DNA of 17,535 nucleotides from Candidatus Puniceispirillum sp. (GCA_016778825.1 JADHOU010000004.1:1-17535); one strand, 5' to 3'. Counted from the stretch's first letter, positions 1 to 7,495 are shown. Translations and numbers: made by a program. Notes: a model not told the origin generated them from the letters alone.

Positions 1-108
1 GCCAATGCCACCAGCTTGGCAAGCCCACAAGCCGCCAGTGATATCGCCGATCTTGCCGAAGGGCTGATCACCAAACGCAACGCACCACATTTAGGAGCTG
101 TCGCATGA
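1..108 (+). CDS. murG: MurG lipid II synthase, C-terminal end only (5' truncated by window)
   Basis: An open frame enters from the left edge and codes for 35 residues ending in TKRNAPHLGAVA before TGA at 106-108. MurG is the membrane-associated glycosyltransferase that adds GlcNAc to lipid I to make lipid II. No catalytic motif is inside the window. The call rests on position: this frame runs directly into murC with a 4-base ATGA overlap, and murG is the usual gene just before murC in alphaproteobacterial dcw clusters. The helical, Ala-rich tail (SDIADLAEGLI) resembles the end of MurG proteins. The identity is inferred mainly from context, so confidence is moderate. Confidence 0.7.
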   Translation, partial: ANATSLASPQAASDIADLAEGLITKRNAPHLGAVA

Positions 109-1526
109 GTGAATTGCCTCTATCCATCGGCACCATGCATTTCACCGGCATTGGCGGCATCGGCATGAGCGGGATCGCCGAGATTCTGTTCGAGCTTGGC
201 TATGCTGTTCAGGGAAGTGACATGTCAGATAATGCCAATGTCAGACGGCTGCGCGACAAGGGCATTATGATTATTACCGGCCAAGCTGCGGAAAATATCG
301 ATAATGCGGCCTTGGTGGTGATTTCAACCGCGATCAAACCTGACAATCCAGAAGTTGTTGCCGCCCGTGCCAAATTCCTGCCAATCGTGCATCGCGCCGA
401 AATGCTTGGTGAATTGATGCGGCTTCGCTGGTCTATCGCAGTTGCCGGAACGCATGGCAAAACCACAACGACCAGCCTTGTTGCTACGTTGTTAAACAGC
501 GCCGAGATTGACCCGACCGTTATCAATGGCGGCATCATCACCGGATGGGGCAGCAATGCGCGTCTTGGCAAAGGAAGCTGGATGGTGGTCGAAGCCGATG
601 AAAGCGACGGATCTTTCGCCAAGCTGAAACCAACCGTTGCCGTGGTCACCAATATTGACCCCGAACATCTTGATCATCATGGCAGTTTTGAAGCGCTGGA
701 AACCGCCTTTTTGAATTTCGTTGCCTCGATCCCCTTTTACGGCTTTGCCACCCTCTGCATCGATCACCCGTCAGTTCAGCGCCTTTTGTCAGGCATCAAA
801 GACCGCCGGATCATCACCTATGGCATGAGCGCCAATGCCGATGTGCGAGCCATCAATCTTCGGGTTGATCAGGGCGCCATGCTGTTTGATGTCCAGCTAT
901 CTGACCGTGTTCAGGGCGATAGTGCCGCCCTGCAAAATGTTCGGTTCCCGATGCTTGGCGATCATAATGTGCAAAACTGCCTTGCGGCCATTGGTGTGGC
1001 GTTGGAAATGAATATTGATGCATCACGCATTCTTGGCGCATTGGCCGCATTTGGCGGGGTTGGCCGCAGATTTGAAACCAAAGGCGTCAGCAATGGCGTC
1101 ACCATCATTGATGATTACGGCCATCATCCGGTTGAAATAAAGGCCGCATTAAAAGCGGGAAGAATGCTTAGCGGTAATCACAAGCTGATCGCCGTTGTTC
1201 AACCGCACCGCTATAGCCGCCTTGCCGATCTGTTTGCCGATTTCTGCAGTTGTTTCAATGATGCTGACGAAGTCTTGGTGGCCGATATCTATGCTGCTGG
1301 CGAAGCCCCAATTGACGGCGCTGACAAGGCATCCTTGGTTGCCGGATTGCGCGACCATGGGCATAAGGCCGCTGCCGGCCTTGATGGGCCAGACACGCTG
1401 GCCGCCGAAATTGCCGCACGCACATCACCGGGTGATGTGGTGATGTGTCTTGGCGCTGGCGATATCACCGCATGGGCCGCCGCCTTGCCGCATCAATTAG
1501 ATAAATTGGCAGGAGAGAGCGCATGA
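105..1526 (+). CDS. murC: UDP-N-acetylmuramate--L-alanine ligase
   Basis: MurC is the cytoplasmic Mur ligase that adds L-Ala to UDP-MurNAc using ATP, the first step of the peptide stem. At 473 residues it has normal family length. Visible motifs, in order: the N-terminal Gly-rich nucleotide loop GIGGIGMSG (15-23), the ATP P-loop GTHGKTTTTS (115-124), EADESDGSF (163-171), the central-domain NIDPEHLDHH (183-192), GDHNVQN (285-291), RRFE (321-324), DDYGHHP (336-342), QPHRYSR (366-372) and GAGDI (450-454) in the C-terminal ligase domain. The ATG start overlaps the murG stop by 4 bases and has GGAG 7 bases upstream (94-97). The gene ends in an ATGA overlap with murB, so translation is probably coupled through the series. 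Confidence 0.98.
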   Translation: MSELPLSIGTMHFTGIGGIGMSGIAEILFELGYAVQGSDMSDNANVRRLRDKGIMIITGQAAENIDNAALVVISTAIKPDNPEVVAARAKFLPIVHRAEMLGELMRLRWSIAVAGTHGKTTTTSLVATLLNSAEIDPTVINGGIITGWGSNARLGKGSWMVVEADESDGSFAKLKPTVAVVTNIDPEHLDHHGSFEALETAFLNFVASIPFYGFATLCIDHPSVQRLLSGIKDRRIITYGMSANADVRAINLRVDQGAMLFDVQLSDRVQGDSAALQNVRFPMLGDHNVQNCLAAIGVALEMNIDASRILGALAAFGGVGRRFETKGVSNGVTIIDDYGHHPVEIKAALKAGRMLSGNHKLIAVVQPHRYSRLADLFADFCSCFNDADEVLVADIYAAGEAPIDGADKASLVAGLRDHGHKAAAGLDGPDTLAAEIAARTSPGDVVMCLGAGDITAWAAALPHQLDKLAGESA

Positions 1527-2440
1527 CCTCGATCCTTGACCGGCTTCCAAAAGTGCGCGGCAGCTATACGCCAAATGATTTGATGTCACGCCATACTTGG
1601 TTTGGCGTTGGCGGGCCTGCCGATATTCTGTTCAGCCCGCTTGATGAACAGGATTTAGCCGCTTTTCTGGCCGATTGCCCAGATGATATTCCGCTATTTG
1701 CCGTTGGCGCCGGGTCGAATTTGCTGGTTCGTGACGGCGGTGTTGCTGGTGTCGTGATCAAGCTTGGCACCCATCTGAACGCCATCCGCCATGACGGTAC
1801 GCGCATCATTGCCCAAACCGGCGCAACCGATGCCGATGTGGCGCGCTATGCACAAAAGGCCGGCATTGCCGGTTTGGAGTTCCTGATTGGCATTCCCGGA
1901 ACGATTGGCGGCGGCCTGCGGATGAATGCTGGTGCCTATGGAAGCGAATTCAAAGATGTAACAAGCCTTGCACATGGGTTTGACCGTGCTGGCAAGCCTG
2001 TTACCGCCACACCAAGTGCAATGGGCATGGCCTATCGCCATAGTAACGCACCAGCCGATTGGATTTTCACCTCTTCCGAATTACAGGGGCATGACGGTGA
2101 TCCAGCTGCCATCAAGGCGCAGATGAAAGACATCATTGCCAGTCGTGGCGAAGCGCAACCTCGCGGCGTACGGACAGGTGGCAGCACCTTTGCCAATCCT
2201 GATGGCGGCAAGGCATGGCAGGAAATCGAAAAGGCAGGCTGCCGCGGGCTTCGCATTGGCGGCGCGCAAGTGTCGGAAAAACACTGCAATTTCCTGATCA
2301 ATACAGGCACCGCCACAGCCGAAGATATCGAAACGCTTGGCGAGACCGTTCGTGGACGTGTGCTTGCTGGCGGCGGGCCGTCATTAAGATGGGAAATTCG
2401 CCGGATTGGACGCAATCAGACCGACGGGGCAACCGAATGA
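1523..2440 (+). CDS. murB: UDP-N-acetylenolpyruvoylglucosamine reductase
   Basis: MurB is the FAD-dependent cytoplasmic reductase that converts UDP-GlcNAc-enolpyruvate to UDP-MurNAc with NADPH. The protein has 305 residues, the length of the shorter (type II) MurB class. The FAD-binding part shows AVGAGSNLLVRDGG (60-73) and GIPGTIGGGLRMNAGAYG (123-140). YRHS (171-174) follows, then RTGGSTFANP (217-226), whose serine is the expected proton donor, and SEKHCNF (251-257), which carries the conserved C-terminal Glu. The start is set by AGGAG at 1511-1515, 7 bases before the ATG, and by the 4-base overlap with murC. The stop overlaps the ddl ATG in the same way (2437-2440). Confidence 0.97.
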   Translation: MTSILDRLPKVRGSYTPNDLMSRHTWFGVGGPADILFSPLDEQDLAAFLADCPDDIPLFAVGAGSNLLVRDGGVAGVVIKLGTHLNAIRHDGTRIIAQTGATDADVARYAQKAGIAGLEFLIGIPGTIGGGLRMNAGAYGSEFKDVTSLAHGFDRAGKPVTATPSAMGMAYRHSNAPADWIFTSSELQGHDGDPAAIKAQMKDIIASRGEAQPRGVRTGGSTFANPDGGKAWQEIEKAGCRGLRIGGAQVSEKHCNFLINTGTATAEDIETLGETVRGRVLAGGGPSLRWEIRRIGRNQTDGATE

Positions 2441-3348
2441 CCGATAATCGTGACCGCGTCGCCGTTTTGATGGGCGGATGGACATCTGAAGCCGCGGTTA
2501 GCCGCGTTTCAGCAAGCTTTTGCGGGCAAGCCGCACGCAATGCCGGCTGGGATGCAATCGAGGTTGAGGTTGACCGCGACATTGCTGCCAAACTGAAAGA
2601 GCTGAACCCGTCACGCGCCTTTAATGCGCTTCATGGGCAGATTGGCGAGGATGGCAATATTCAGGGTCTACTGAATATCATGAATATCCCCTATACCCAT
2701 AGCGGCCTGACCGCATCGGCCATTGCCATGGACAAGCTGTTGGCGAAAACGCTGCTTGCCGGTGCTGGTATTTTGGTGCCGTCAACCTTGGCCTTGGTCG
2801 AAGATAGCCATGTCTATCCGGAAGACAGCACCGGTGCCCATGTGATCAAACCGCGCAATGACGGATCGAGCTTTGGCGTGGTGATTGTGCCAGATGCCGA
2901 AGCGCGGCCACCGGCCCGCAACACATGGCCTGCCCATACGCAACTGATTTGCGAGCCTTATATCCCCGGCCGCGAATTAACCGTTTCGGTTCTTGATGGC
3001 ACCGCCCTTTGCGTTACCGAAATCACTTCCGAGCGCGAATTTTACGATTTTGACGCAAAATATGCCGTTGGCGGATCAAAACATATTCTGCCTGCCGATA
3101 TCCCCGAGCCGGTCAGCCTAAAAGCCTGTCTTTGGGCCGAGCATGCCTATCGCCAGCTTGGGTGCCGCGGCATCATCCGCGCCGATTATCGCTGGGATGA
3201 TAAAAATGACCAGCTATTCATGCTTGAAGTGAATACCCAGCCGGGCATGACCGCAACATCCCTTGTGCCTGAACAGGCACGCTTTGTCGGCATGTCAGGT
3301 GAAGAGCTGGTGAATCATCTATTGGAGATTGCACAATGCGACGACTGA
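2437..3348 (+). CDS. ddl: D-alanine--D-alanine ligase
   Basis: Ddl is the ATP-grasp ligase that joins two D-Ala for the end of the murein peptide. I place the start at ATG 2437, not at an in-frame ATG 222 bases upstream, because the family begins at VAVLMGG, the upstream residues read as noise inside murB, and the start forms the ATGA overlap seen throughout this operon. This gives 303 residues. Motifs: GGWTSE (13-18), HGQIGEDGNIQG (66-77), KPRNDGSSFGV (138-148), EPYIPGRELTV (173-183), FYDFDAKY (202-209) and LEVNTQPGMTATSL (263-276). The Glu/Ser/Tyr triad of DdlB is present as E18, S144 and Y209. The usual EREVS near the N-terminus is altered to EAAVS. The 3' end overlaps ftsQ by 13 bases. 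Confidence 0.97.
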   Translation: MTDNRDRVAVLMGGWTSEAAVSRVSASFCGQAARNAGWDAIEVEVDRDIAAKLKELNPSRAFNALHGQIGEDGNIQGLLNIMNIPYTHSGLTASAIAMDKLLAKTLLAGAGILVPSTLALVEDSHVYPEDSTGAHVIKPRNDGSSFGVVIVPDAEARPPARNTWPAHTQLICEPYIPGRELTVSVLDGTALCVTEITSEREFYDFDAKYAVGGSKHILPADIPEPVSLKACLWAEHAYRQLGCRGIIRADYRWDDKNDQLFMLEVNTQPGMTATSLVPEQARFVGMSGEELVNHLLEIAQCDD

Positions 3349-4151
3349 TTGGATGGATCAAACCACAATCCCAGCCGCACAGCTTGTCGCCGCAGATCAG
3401 CTTGTGGCGCAAGATCAAGATTGGCTTTTTATCACTTTTCGCCATTGCAACAGCAAGCACGATTGGTATGGCGATGCTCGATCGTGAAAAGCTGATCAAT
3501 GATCTTTTGACAATGAGTGGGAATGCCGGATTGGTGTTGACCGATATTCAGGTTCGTGGCCGCGCCCATACGCCGCAATCGCGCCTGTTGACAGCGTTGA
3601 ATTTGCAAATCGGTGCGCCAATCTTTGGCATTGATTTGCAAAATCTACATCGCAATATCAGCCAGATTGGCTGGGTTGAGGATGCCATTATTGAGCGTCG
3701 TCTTCCTGGCACAATCCATATCACCCTTCGCGAGCGCGTGCCGATCGCCCTGTTGCAAAACAAGGACAAACATAAATTGATTGATCGAAGCGGTGCCATT
3801 ATTGACGGCGCTGATCCAAGCCAATTCACCCATCTGACGGTTGTTGCCGGTGACAGCGCCGCACCGCATGCTGCCGCCATTTTGTCGATTTTGAAAACCG
3901 AACCAGAATTATTCAGCGAAGTATGGGCGGTAAGCTATCGGTCAAAGCGGCGCTGGGATGTTCATTTGAAAAACGGCATGGAAGTGCGGCTTCCCGAAAT
4001 TGATCCTGTATCAGCATGGTCGCGTCTTGCCATGATTGATCGCAAGAAAGCCATCACCCATCGCGATCTGGCCGTGATTGATATGCGCATACCTCAACAA
4101 TTGATTGTCGAGCCGAATATTCCGGTAAGAGGAAGGGGAAGCAAAACATGA
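3336..4151 (+). CDS. ftsQ: Cell division protein FtsQ
   Basis: FtsQ is a bitopic inner-membrane protein that links the cytoplasmic divisome to the periplasmic synthases through the FtsB/FtsL complex. The 271-residue product shows the expected plan: a basic, Pro-containing cytoplasmic N-terminus (1-29), one hydrophobic segment (about 30-47, GFLSLFAIATAST), a POTRA domain (about 66-134, beginning LVLTDIQVRGRAHT and ending IHITLRERVPIALL), and a beta-rich FtsQ domain to the end. The W113 region (IGWVEDAIIERRLPG) is typical of the family. GGAG lies 8 bases before the ATG (3324-3327). The start overlaps ddl by 13 bases and the stop overlaps ftsA by 4, supporting co-translation with both. Confidence 0.94.
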   Translation: MRRLIGWIKPQSQPHSLSPQISLWRKIKIGFLSLFAIATASTIGMAMLDREKLINDLLTMSGNAGLVLTDIQVRGRAHTPQSRLLTALNLQIGAPIFGIDLQNLHRNISQIGWVEDAIIERRLPGTIHITLRERVPIALLQNKDKHKLIDRSGAIIDGADPSQFTHLTVVAGDSAAPHAAAILSILKTEPELFSEVWAVSYRSKRRWDVHLKNGMEVRLPEIDPVSAWSRLAMIDRKKAITHRDLAVIDMRIPQQLIVEPNIPVRGRGSKT

Positions 4152-5446
4152 TCCTTAGCAAAACCAAAGCCATTGCACGACGTCCCTTTGCCGTTCTGGA
4201 TATCGGATCATCAAAGATCTGCTGCATGATTGGCGAGGCCAACGGCGCGGGCGGGGTGCGGCTTCTTGGTCATGGAACACACGCATCCGCTGGCATCCGC
4301 AGCGGCGAGGTTAGCAAATTAGTGGCGCTAAGCACGGTGATTGGTAAAACCGTTCAAGCGGCAGAGCGCGATGCCGGTATTTCGGTTACATCAGTCACGG
4401 TTGTTGCCCCAGGCGGTACGCCATTTTCCAGCATCTTCAAAAAATCGGTCAGGCTAAGTGATGCGGTGGTTCGGCGGCGTGACATCGACCGGCTAATGGC
4501 GCGCGGTGACAATGGTAATATTCCAGAAAATTATCAGCCGATGCATCTTCAAACCCTGCAATATGGGCTTGACGATGTGCGCGGCATTGCCGACCCCCGT
4601 GGCATGCGCGGCACCAATCTTTCGGTTGATTACACGCTTGTTTGCGGCCTTCGCACCTCGCTTGCCAATTTGCGTGAAGCCCTAGCGTTAAACCATCTTG
4701 AAACCGACCGGTTTCTGCATTCAGCCTATGCAAGTGGTCTTGCCTGTCTTAGTGCCGAAGAACGCGATCTTGGCAGTGTTATTGTCGATATGGGTGGCGG
4801 CACAACGTCAATTGCCATCTTTATGGAAAGCAAGCTTGTTTATGTCGACACGATCAAAATTGGTGGCAACCGCGTCACCACCGATATTGCCCGCATTCTA
4901 TCAACCCCGCTTGCCGATGCTGAAAGGCTAAAAGCTATTGACGGATCGGTCTTACCAACCGACATCACCGGCGTTGCCCCAGATTCACTTCGTGAAGTCG
5001 TTCGGCTTGGCCGAAGTGACAATATCACCATTCCCACGCTCGGCACGACCACGGAAGTCGCCGGTCAAACCATTGAACGTAACTTGTTAAGCGCAATTAT
5101 CCGGCCGCGCATCGAAGAAATTCTGGAATTATTGCATGGCCGCATGGAACGCGCCCGCATGGAACATACCGTGGGCAGCCGTTATGTGCTGACCGGTGGT
5201 GCCAGCCAGCTTACCGGCCTTGCTGATCTATTTGCCAAACAGGTAAAGAAATCGGTTGGGCTTGGCCAACCTATCGGCATTGCCGGTCTTGACGAGGATA
5301 GCAGCGGCCCCGGCTTTGCGGCCAGCATTGGCGCGCTGATCCATGTCAGCCGGATTGAGGAAAATGACCCAACAGACAGGCAGACCCGCACCCTGCCACA
5401 TGGGCCATTCGAACGTATCGGTGCGTGGCTTCGTGACAATCTGTAA
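4148..5446 (+). CDS. ftsA: Cell division protein FtsA
   Basis: FtsA is an actin-like ATPase that anchors FtsZ polymers to the inner membrane. The 432-residue protein has the actin-fold signatures in order: phosphate-1 AVLDIGSSKICCMIGE (15-30), phosphate-2 VIVDMGGGTTSIAIF (211-225), GGNRVTTDIA (239-248) and the adenosine motif VLTGGASQLTGL (347-358). The last residues, FERIGAWLRDNL (421-432), form the amphipathic membrane-targeting helix. The start has a purine-rich GGAAGGGG 9 bases upstream and shares ATGA with the ftsQ stop. The gene ends at TAA, 15 bases before the small ORF and 170 bases before ftsZ, so ftsA is the last gene in the unbroken overlap chain. Confidence 0.98.
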   Translation: MILSKTKAIARRPFAVLDIGSSKICCMIGEANGAGGVRLLGHGTHASAGIRSGEVSKLVALSTVIGKTVQAAERDAGISVTSVTVVAPGGTPFSSIFKKSVRLSDAVVRRRDIDRLMARGDNGNIPENYQPMHLQTLQYGLDDVRGIADPRGMRGTNLSVDYTLVCGLRTSLANLREALALNHLETDRFLHSAYASGLACLSAEERDLGSVIVDMGGGTTSIAIFMESKLVYVDTIKIGGNRVTTDIARILSTPLADAERLKAIDGSVLPTDITGVAPDSLREVVRLGRSDNITIPTLGTTTEVAGQTIERNLLSAIIRPRIEEILELLHGRMERARMEHTVGSRYVLTGGASQLTGLADLFAKQVKKSVGLGQPIGIAGLDEDSSGPGFAASIGALIHVSRIEENDPTDRQTRTLPHGPFERIGAWLRDNL

Positions 5447-5449
5447 GCG

Positions 5450-5454
5450 AGGAG
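5450..5454 (+). promoter_or_regulatory. Shine-Dalgarno site AGGAG for the small ORF after ftsA
   Basis: AGGAG sits 4 bases after the ftsA stop and 7 bases before ATG 5462. It is as good a ribosome site as those of murC and murB, yet no known gene follows; it is the main reason to take the 52-codon ORF seriously. Spacing and sequence are seen directly. Use by ribosomes is inferred. Confidence 0.5.
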
Positions 5455-5461
5455 ACAATTG

Positions 5462-5620
5462 ATGCCCATATGTTCAAACCCAATTTTCAGCTGGCGACCC
5501 GCCCAGCACCAATTAGGACTCCGGCAGATTTGCCCTGCCGGTTCCGCCAGCCTATTGCACCCAAGCAAATCCATTTCAACCCAGAATATCTCAATCCTTA
5601 ATGAAGGGAGTCAGTCATGA
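5462..5620 (+). CDS. Small ORF (52 codons) between ftsA and ftsZ, unknown or leader peptide
   Basis: This 52-codon ORF begins at an ATG placed 7 bases after AGGAG and ends in TGA overlapping the ftsZ start as ATGA, exactly the junction used between the other genes here. The predicted peptide starts [13 protein letters not shown] and ends [11 protein letters not shown]. It has three Cys, no clear membrane segment or signal peptide, and I recognise no family. A hairpin lies inside it. It could be a translated leader that couples ftsA and ftsZ expression, a true small protein, or a chance open frame. By arithmetic, a random frame of this length stays open roughly one time in twelve, so openness alone is weak; the ribosome site and ATGA junction add weight. 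Composition is unlike the neighbours. Existence as a protein is uncertain. Confidence 0.35.
   Translation: MPICSNPIFSWRPAQHQLGLRQICPAGSASLLHPSKSISTQNISILNEGSQS
5516..5545 (+). promoter_or_regulatory. Hairpin in the ftsZ leader
   Basis: CCGGCAG (5521-5527) and CTGCCGG (5535-5541) are perfect inverted copies around a 7-base loop. GGA (5516-5518) and TCC (5543-5545) can extend the stem across a 2x1 internal loop. No T-run follows, so it does not look like a terminator. It could be an mRNA structure that slows translation or decay, or a protein-binding palindrome. It lies inside the small ORF and abuts a GACTC site. Confidence 0.5.
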
Positions 5621-7380
5621 CCATCAACCTTACCGTTCCACAAACAATGCAAGAGCTTCGTCCCCGCATCACCGTTGTTGGCGTTGGTGGCGCTGGCTGT
5701 AATGCCGTGAACAATATGATCAACGCCAATCTTGAAGGTGTTGATTTTCTGGTCGCCAATACCGACGGTCAGGCGCTTGCCCATTCGCTTTCAAGCCGGA
5801 AAATCCAGCTTGGCAGTACGATCACACAAGGTCTTGGCGCGGGATCAAAGCCCGAGATTGGTCGGTTGGCCGCTGAAGAAAGCCTGCAAGATGTGTTGGC
5901 TGAATTGGCCGATTGCAACATGGTGTTTATCACCGCAGGAATGGGTGGCGGTACCGGCACAGGCGCCGCACCGGTTATTGCCCGAGCTGCGCGTGAACGC
6001 GGCATTCTGACTGTTGGCGTTATCACCAAGCCATTTGAATTTGAAGGCCAGCGGCGGATGAAACAGGCTGAAGAAGGCATTGAAGAATTGCAGGCCTATG
6101 TTGACACGCTGATCGTCATTCCAAACCAGAATCTATTCAGACTGGCGAATGAGCGCACCACTTTTGCCGATGCATTCCATATGGCAGATGCGGTTCTGCA
6201 CCAAGGCGTTTGTGGTGTCACCGATCTGATGATCAAGCCCGGTCAAATCAATCTTGATTTTGCCGATATTCGCGCTGTTATGGGCGAAATGGGCAAGGCA
6301 ATGATGGGGACTGGCGAGGCATCAGGCGACGCCCGCGCAACGCAAGCCGCCGAAGCCGCAATCAATAACCCGCTTCTGGATGACACCACAATGAAAGGTG
6401 CCAATGCGGTTCTGATCAACATCACGGGTGGTCTTGATATGACCTTGTTTGAAGTCGACGAAGCTGCCAACCGTATCCGCAAAGAAGTTGATCCAGATGC
6501 AACCATCATCTTTGGTTCGGCCTTTGATGATAAATTGGAAGGCGTGATGCGTGTATCGGTTGTTGCAACCGGCATTAGCGGTGCGACCCAGATCAACAGT
6601 CGTCCAAGCACGATGCCGCAAAAAACCGAGGCCGTTGCGCCGCAGCCAAGCACAATTCTGCCAAACCCGCTAAGCAGCTTTTTAAGCCCCGCGCGTGAAG
6701 CAGTTGCCGAACCAGCTGCTGCAACAATGGCTGACGATCAGCAGATGGTGACAAGCAGCGATCTTGCAACAGCCCCGACAATAGCTGGCAACACTGCTGA
6801 TATGCTTGACAGCCAGCTTAGCAACGAGCTTGCCAGCGAGGCGATTGCCGAAGTGATCAACACGGCTGACGATACCGACCAGCAAATGGATATCAATGAT
6901 GCTATCAATGCTGCCACACAAGATTCAGCTCCGGCTGATCTTGACACAGCAGCATCAATTGACAGTGACGCGCCATCGGCATTGGGAGACGCGCCAACAA
7001 CGCCGTTAACCATTGCCAATGACGAAGCACCACCACCACGGGCAAAGTTTATTCCGGCAGCACCGACAAACATGCCTGACGAACAAAGCGTCGCCGTGGC
7101 AGCCCAAACGCCGGTCACACGACCATCAAGCCTGATCAATAGAATTTCCGGATTATGGTCAAGCAAGCCAGAGAGCAAACCCGCCGAATCAAGCGATCAA
7201 AGCCGCAGTGAGCCTGCTTTAGACGAAGCGGCAGCCAAAGAGCAGATTGCGTTTTCAATCCTTGATTTGTCACGGTCTGATATGGTTGAAAAAGCGTCAG
7301 AAACAGCCCCCGCCAAGGCGCCAAATGCTGAAGAAGATGATCTTGATATTCCAGCATTTTTACGCCGTCAAGCCAATTAA
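5617..7380 (+). CDS. ftsZ: Cell division GTPase FtsZ
   Basis: FtsZ is the tubulin-like GTPase that forms the division ring. The GTPase core (about residues 15-325) shows [13 protein letters not shown] (22-34), the tubulin signature GGGTGTG (110-116), PNQNLFR (169-175) and the T7-loop NLDFADI (212-218). From about 326 to 573 there is a low-complexity Ala/Asp/Ser/Thr/Pro-rich linker, about 245 residues, which makes the protein (587 residues) long for the family though in the range of rhizobial-type FtsZ. The tail [14 protein letters not shown] (574-587) is the conserved C-terminal peptide that binds FtsA and other partners. The start has AGGGAG 6 bases upstream. The gene ends in tandem TAA stops, followed by two inverted repeats. 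Confidence 0.98.
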   Translation: MTINLTVPQTMQELRPRITVVGVGGAGCNAVNNMINANLEGVDFLVANTDGQALAHSLSSRKIQLGSTITQGLGAGSKPEIGRLAAEESLQDVLAELADCNMVFITAGMGGGTGTGAAPVIARAARERGILTVGVITKPFEFEGQRRMKQAEEGIEELQAYVDTLIVIPNQNLFRLANERTTFADAFHMADAVLHQGVCGVTDLMIKPGQINLDFADIRAVMGEMGKAMMGTGEASGDARATQAAEAAINNPLLDDTTMKGANAVLINITGGLDMTLFEVDEAANRIRKEVDPDATIIFGSAFDDKLEGVMRVSVVATGISGATQINSRPSTMPQKTEAVAPQPSTILPNPLSSFLSPAREAVAEPAAATMADDQQMVTSSDLATAPTIAGNTADMLDSQLSNELASEAIAEVINTADDTDQQMDINDAINAATQDSAPADLDTAASIDSDAPSALGDAPTTPLTIANDEAPPPRAKFIPAAPTNMPDEQSVAVAAQTPVTRPSSLINRISGLWSSKPESKPAESSDQSRSEPALDEAAAKEQIAFSILDLSRSDMVEKASETAPAKAPNAEEDDLDIPAFLRRQAN

Positions 7381-7387
7381 TAATGCG

Positions 7388-7411
7388 GCAATGGCAAGCG
7401 TTTGCCATTGC
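7388..7411 (+). other. Perfect 10-bp inverted repeat just after ftsZ
   Basis: GCAATGGCAA (7388-7397) and TTGCCATTGC (7402-7411) are exact inverted copies separated by GCGT. The hairpin starts 8 bases after the ftsZ stop. It is not followed by a T-run (the next bases are TACAAACTG), so it is not a standard terminator on its own. It may protect the ftsZ mRNA 3' end from exonucleases, or work with the terminator-like hairpin at 7443-7476. Confidence 0.6.
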
Positions 7412-7442
7412 TACAAACTGTAACCAAATGTGATTTGGAATG

Positions 7443-7476
7443 ACCTGAGGAAAAGAGTAATCTTTCCTCAGGTTTT
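7443..7476 (+). terminator. Probable Rho-independent terminator of the dcw operon
   Basis: ACCTGAGGAAA (7443-7453) pairs exactly with TTTCCTCAGGT (7463-7473). With one bulged A (7454), the stem continues as GA/TC and closes on GTAA (7457-7460), a GNRA-type loop. TTTT (7473-7476) follows, with the first T part of the stem. The T-run is short, so termination may be partial. It lies 63 bases past ftsZ and would separate the ftsZ transcript from lpxC. Confidence 0.62.
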
Positions 7477-7495
7477 CATAAGGCTCATTATTTTT

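Larger units (their letters stand above)
5447..5616 (+). promoter_or_regulatory. ftsA-ftsZ intergenic region / ftsZ leader
   Basis: This is the first real gap in the dcw series, and ftsZ commonly has its own regulation in alphaproteobacteria. It holds the small ORF, a hairpin (5516-5545), two GANTC sites (GACTC 5517-5521 and GAGTC 5608-5612) and the ftsZ ribosome site AGGGAG (5605-5610, 6 bases before ATG). A weak sigma-70-like pair, TTGCCC (5530-5535) and TATTGC (5553-5558) with 17 bases between, is present, but I would not rely on it. I see no TTAA-N7-TTAA CtrA box. A regulatory role is inferred from position and content. Confidence 0.5.

Noticed and set aside
2215..2436. In-frame extension of ddl upstream to 2215
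   Set aside because: It lies inside murB, has a composition unlike Ddl, and the family starts at the ATGA-coupled ATG 2437.
5182..5574. Minus-strand 130-codon ORF over the ftsA end and the ftsZ leader
   Set aside because: Antisense to conserved ftsA, no ribosome site or family resemblance; a shadow of ftsA codon bias.
5447..5616. CtrA box before ftsZ
   Set aside because: I looked for TTAA-N7-TTAA and TTAACC and found neither.
7383..7433. 16-codon ORF just after ftsZ
   Set aside because: No ribosome site and it is occupied by the inverted repeat.
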